Assembly: GCA_034429475.1 (NCBI GenBank)
Contig: DAOUGD010000306.1
Span: 1 to 9,277 of the forward strand
Direction: 5' to 3'
DNA: 9,277 bases
From: JAKQHY01 sp034429475
GTDB taxonomy: Bacteria > Chloroflexota > Anaerolineae > B4-G1 > SLSP01
The position numbers and the translations under genes are program-made. The notes under the pieces were generated by a model. It did not search any database. It was not told the DNA's origin and worked only from the letters and a program-made list of their open reading frames with translations. Positions 7,248 to 9,277 of this stretch are shown here, piece after piece. The stretch's first letter is position 1, and every line of letters begins with the position of its first letter.

Positions 7248-7346
7248 CTCCTATGGCGCAGCGCATCATCCGGCTGGAGAATGATAAGGCCCTGATAGAA
7301 GCGAAACCGACAGCGACAATACCACGCCAATGTTTCAACGCTGCAT

Positions 7347-7353
7347 AAAGGAG
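7347..7353 (+). promoter_or_regulatory. Ribosome binding site that fixes the start at 7360
   Basis: AAAGGAG lies six bases ahead of ATG 7360. An in-frame ATG at 7330 would add ten residues not expected at the N-terminus of this family and has no Shine-Dalgarno sequence. Confidence 0.75.
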
Positions 7354-7359
7354 CTGAAA

Positions 7360-8151
7360 ATGGACATCATCATCTTCGCTAACGGCGTCATCGCGCAGCC
7401 GGCCGAGTGGCTTGCCCGGCAAGTGCGTCCCGAGAACCTCATCGTCGCTGCCAACGGCGGGACGCGCCACGCGCTGGCCGCCGGCCTGACGCCCCATCAC
7501 GTTATCGGCGACCTGGACTCGCTCCCCGCCGACCTCCGCACTCGCCTGACAGCGCAGGGGACTATCTTCCATCCCCACCCTCCGGCCAAAAACGAAACCG
7601 ACCTGGAACTGGCCCTGTTGTGGGCGGCAAGTGGCGAGTTAGGAGTGAGGAGTGAGGCGTTAGGAGTGGCGAGTGGCGAAGTTGCGGATCAGCGAATCAG
7701 CGAATCAGCGGAGCCGCTCTCGGCCCTCAGTCCTCAGCCCGCAGCCCTCAGTTCTCAAATCGTGATTTTCGGCGCGCTGGGTGGCCGGCCGGATCAGGCG
7801 CTGGCGAACCTGTTACTGCTGGCGTTGCCGCCGCTTGCCGGATTGGACGTGGTCATTGTGGATGGGGCGTGGCAGATACGTTGTTTGCGCGGCGGGGAGA
7901 CGCTGCGTCTGCGCGGGCAGCCCGGCGACACGCTTTCGCTCATCCCCCTGGGCGGCCTGGCGGAAGGCGTCGTCACGTCCGGCCTGGCCTATCCCCTGCG
8001 TGAGGAAACACTGCATTTCGGCCCGGCGCGCGGCGTGAGCAACATCTTCACGGGCGAGACGGTTGCGGTCACGCTGTCCGCCGGGCTGTTGTGGTGTTTT
8101 CATCACAGCACCGTGGTATATACTAAAAACGGGCATAAAGTAACATTTTGA
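7360..8151 (+). CDS. thiN: Thiamine pyrophosphokinase with internal repeat insertion and IS-derived C-terminus
   Basis: This cytoplasmic enzyme transfers pyrophosphate from ATP to thiamine, giving thiamine diphosphate and AMP. Family motifs appear in order: AANGG (30-34), GDLDSLP (50-56), KNETDLELAL (77-86), GALGGRPDQALAN (138-150), a C-terminal beta domain with SLIPLG (193-198), GLAYPL (208-213) and GVSNIF (225-230). At 263 residues it is about 40 longer than usual. The excess is residues 90-131, encoded by tandem heptamer and octamer repeats, inserted in frame between the TD helix and the GGR strand. The last ten residues and the TGA lie in the left end of the downstream IS630 element, so the native C-terminus has been replaced. 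AANGG and PDQ differ from the commoner ADGG and DH. The fold seems complete, so activity is possible but uncertain. The gene stands alone behind the long palindrome; no clear promoter is seen. Confidence 0.88.
   Translation: MDIIIFANGVIAQPAEWLARQVRPENLIVAANGGTRHALAAGLTPHHVIGDLDSLPADLRTRLTAQGTIFHPHPPAKNETDLELALLWAASGELGVRSEALGVASGEVADQRISESAEPLSALSPQPAALSSQIVIFGALGGRPDQALANLLLLALPPLAGLDVVIVDGAWQIRCLRGGETLRLRGQPGDTLSLIPLGGLAEGVVTSGLAYPLREETLHFGPARGVSNIFTGETVAVTLSAGLLWCFHHSTVVYTKNGHKVTF
7629..7677 (+). repeat. Seven tandem heptamers related to GAGTGAG, inside thiN
   Basis: The units in order are AAGTGGC, GAGTTAG, GAGTGAG, GAGTGAG, GCGTTAG, GAGTGGC, GAGTGGC. Seven units of seven bases are read in frame as ASGELGVRSEALGVASG-type low-complexity residues. 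Such heptamers resemble the short tandemly repeated repetitive (STRR) sequences known from cyanobacteria and similar filamentous bacteria. Confidence 0.85.
7687..7710 (+). repeat. Three tandem octamers (R)ATCAGCG inside thiN
   Basis: GATCAGCG is followed by two copies of AATCAGCG, with no spacers. The octamers sit between the two opposed heptamer arrays and encode part of QRISESAE. Confidence 0.85.
7725..7759 (-). repeat. Five heptamers in inverted orientation inside thiN
   Basis: The units are CCTCAGT, CCTCAGC, CCGCAGC, CCTCAGT, TCTCAAA. The complement of the main unit, ACTGAGG, differs by one base from AGTGAGG, a rotation of the left array's unit. The two arrays are therefore a degenerate inverted pair around the octamers. 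Confidence 0.8.
8119..8149. repeat. Left terminal inverted repeat of the IS630 element
   Basis: TATACT, nine variable bases, CATAAAGT, one base and ACATTTT match the reverse complement of the right end at 25 of 31 positions. It is also coding sequence: it supplies the last ten codons of thiN. Confidence 0.85.
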
Positions 8152-8163
8152 CGGTGAGGACGC

Positions 8164-8219
8164 CCGGCAATTTCTAACCTTCCGGGTATACTGCCCCTAT
8201 CTATCCTGGAATTTGCCGG
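8164..8219 (+). promoter_or_regulatory. Possible hairpin masking the transposase ribosome binding site
   Basis: CCGGCAA (8164-8170) is perfectly complementary to TTGCCGG (8213-8219), whose last bases are the start of the Shine-Dalgarno GGAGGT (8218-8223). A transcript entering from thiN could fold so that the site is hidden, a known way for insertion sequences to limit transposase expression. A TATACT box at 8187-8192 could start a shorter transcript lacking the 5' half of the stem, but its -35 match is poor. Confidence 0.3.
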
Positions 8220-8228
8220 AGGTACGCT

Positions 8229-9263
8229 ATGTTACACTTGACCTTTACCGCAGCAGAGATTGCCCAACTCCACTATGAGCGCTTTCATCACCCGGACCCG
8301 CGCGTCCAGCGGCGCATGGAAATTGTATATCTCAAGGCGTTGGACTACGCCCATCAGGAAATCGGGCGTCTGGCGCGCGTCAGTCAGAAAACGATACGGC
8401 GTTGCTTGCGCCTCTACCGCGATGGCGGACTGGAAGCGTTGAAAGCCAACCCCGCGTATCGTCCGGCCAGCGCGTTGGCGGCCCATCAGCAAAGCGTGGA
8501 GGCCGAGTTTCGCGCCCAGCCCCCGAAGACCCTGAAGGAAGCGCAAGCCCGTTTGGGCACCCTCACCGGGATTCGGCGGAGTCTGACGCAGGTGCGCGCC
8601 TTTCTGCGGCGCTTGGGCTTCAAACGCTTGAAAGTGGCCCAAATTCCGGCGAAAGCGGATGTCACCGCGCAACACACCTTTCTCGACACCGAACTTGAAC
8701 CCCGCCTGGAGGCCGCACGCCAGGGGCAGCAGCATGTCTTCTTCGTGGATGCGGCCCACTTTGTCCTGCAACCATTCCTGGGCTTCTTATGGTGTCTGAC
8801 CCGCATTTTCCTGCAAGCGCCGAGTGGCCGCCAACGGCATAATGTCTTAGGGGCCCTCCATGCCATTTCCTTGCAGTTGGTCACTGTGACCAACGATACC
8901 TACATCAATGCCGAGAGTGTTGCCGCGTTGTTACGCCTCCTCGCGGCGCAATTCGCCGACCTCCCGATCACCGTCGTGTTGGACAATGCCCGCTACCAAC
9001 ACTGCCAGTATATTCTGGCCTTAGCTGCCGAACTGGGCATCGAACTCCTCTTTCTCCCGCCCTATTCCCCCAATCTCAATCTGATTGAACGGCTGTGGAA
9101 GTTTGTCAAGCAAGAGTGTTTGTATTCAGAATACTACGCCACCTTCACGGACTTCAAACACGCCATCACCACCTGCCTTGCCGAAGTGTCGGGGCAATAC
9201 AAAGACCAACTGGCGACGTTGCTCACCCTCAACTTTCAAACCTTTGAAAATGTGACTTTATGA
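8229..9263 (+). CDS. IS630-family DDE transposase
   Basis: The 344-residue protein has the usual IS630 length and layout. An N-terminal helix-turn-helix (about 25-65, with YLKALDYAHQEIGRLARVS then KTIRRCL) recognises the element ends. A second small helical region follows (about 85-135), then the RNase-H-like catalytic domain. The acidic triad is complete: D174 in FFVDAAHF, D252 in VVLDNARYQH and E287 in NLIERLWKFVK, with the typical LPPYSPNLN before the Glu. It cuts and rejoins DNA at TA sites. GGAGGT (8218-8223) lies five bases ahead of ATG 8229. The stop codon lies inside the right terminal repeat, as is common in compact IS. No frameshift or premature stop is present, so the element may be active. 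Confidence 0.93.
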   Translation: MLHLTFTAAEIAQLHYERFHHPDPRVQRRMEIVYLKALDYAHQEIGRLARVSQKTIRRCLRLYRDGGLEALKANPAYRPASALAAHQQSVEAEFRAQPPKTLKEAQARLGTLTGIRRSLTQVRAFLRRLGFKRLKVAQIPAKADVTAQHTFLDTELEPRLEAARQGQQHVFFVDAAHFVLQPFLGFLWCLTRIFLQAPSGRQRHNVLGALHAISLQLVTVTNDTYINAESVAALLRLLAAQFADLPITVVLDNARYQHCQYILALAAELGIELLFLPPYSPNLNLIERLWKFVKQECLYSEYYATFTDFKHAITTCLAEVSGQYKDQLATLLTLNFQTFENVTL

Positions 9264-9277
9264 CCCTTACGAGTATA
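9247..9277. repeat. Right terminal inverted repeat of the IS630 element
   Basis: Its reverse complement begins TATACTCGTAAGGGTCATAA and matches the left end at 25 of 31 positions. It overlaps the last codons and stop of the transposase gene and reaches the last base of the window. Confidence 0.85.

Larger units (their letters stand above)
7105..7298. repeat. 194-base near-perfect inverted repeat (foldback/MITE- or BIME-like)
   Basis: Base p pairs with base 7403-p across the whole stretch, giving two 95-base arms around a GGTA centre (7200-7203). Over 95 pairs I count nine non-Watson-Crick positions: 7189/7214, 7147/7256, 7143/7260, 7137/7266, 7128/7275, 7127/7276, 7114/7289, 7108/7295 and 7107/7296. 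About half would be G-U in RNA. The inner 52 pairs contain one mismatch and the outer 43 contain eight. It fills most of the gap between the pilus operon and the thiamine pyrophosphokinase gene. It carries no gene and has no T-run, so it is not a classical terminator, although an RNA hairpin of this size would probably affect 3'-end stability or readthrough. Confidence 0.9.
8119..9277 (+). mobile_element. IS630-family insertion sequence, apparently complete
   Basis: The element consists of one intact DDE transposase gene between imperfect terminal inverted repeats (8119-8149 and 9247-9277). IS630/Tc1-type elements insert at TA and duplicate it. If the outer TA pairs at 8119-8120 and 9276-9277 are the duplicated target, the element proper is 8121-9275, 1155 bases. 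It has landed in the 3' end of thiN. The exact right boundary cannot be confirmed because the window stops there. Confidence 0.85.

Noticed and set aside
7629..7759. CRISPR array or minisatellite of external origin
   Set aside because: Units are only 7-8 bases and have no unique spacers, so this is not a CRISPR array; it is a short tandem repeat block.
8148..8176. Promoter TTGACG-N17-TTTCTA in the IS leader
   Set aside because: The -10 match is too poor, and the TTGACG partly belongs to the conserved terminal repeat.
8119..9277. Transposase as a cargo or accessory gene of a larger transposon
   Set aside because: Terminal repeats tightly bracket the single gene, leaving no room for passenger genes. 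It is an ordinary IS630-type unit.

Overview
The window looks like bacterial chromosome of moderately high GC, with every supported gene on the + strand. Tad-type pseudopilin genes without any sign of outer-membrane secretin components, Pro/Thr-rich linkers joining extracellular Ig-like domains, heptanucleotide repeats expanded inside a gene, and long REP-like palindromes together resemble filamentous Chloroflexota (Anaerolineae-like). That placement is inference; no marker gene in the window proves it.

Region 1 (1-281) is a leader without a confident gene. It holds a good sigma70-type promoter (TTGACA, 17-base spacer, TATCAT) just ahead of the first gene, and upstream dyads of unknown role.

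Region 2 (288-7077) is a compact four-gene operon for the surface or tip part of a Tad/Flp-like pilus. It encodes a giant TadE-type pseudopilin carrying about 870 residues of adhesin-like domains, a single-pass membrane protein with PepSY-like repeats, a conventional TadE-type pseudopilin, and a TadG-type protein with a von Willebrand A (vWA) domain. The vWA domain has a complete MIDAS (metal-binding) motif but is split by about 340 residues that contain a carbohydrate-binding-module-like fold. The two TadE proteins carry G|QSxVEF prepilin-peptidase sites and the TadG protein does not. Genes 2 and 3 overlap by ATGA, and each gene has a strong Shine-Dalgarno sequence. No motor ATPase, prepilin peptidase or platform gene is visible here.

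Region 3 (7078-7359) is filled by a 194-base, nearly perfect inverted repeat (95-base arms, 4-base centre) with smaller palindromes nested inside it, resembling a foldback/MITE or BIME-type element.

Region 4 (7360-8151) encodes thiamine pyrophosphokinase. It is altered twice: an in-frame block of heptamer and octamer repeats (7629-7759) adds about 40 residues in the middle, and an IS630-family element has inserted at the 3' end so that the last ten codons and the stop lie in the element's left terminal repeat.

Region 5 (8119-9277) is that IS630-family element, with an intact DDE transposase and 31-base imperfect terminal repeats. The window ends exactly at its right end.
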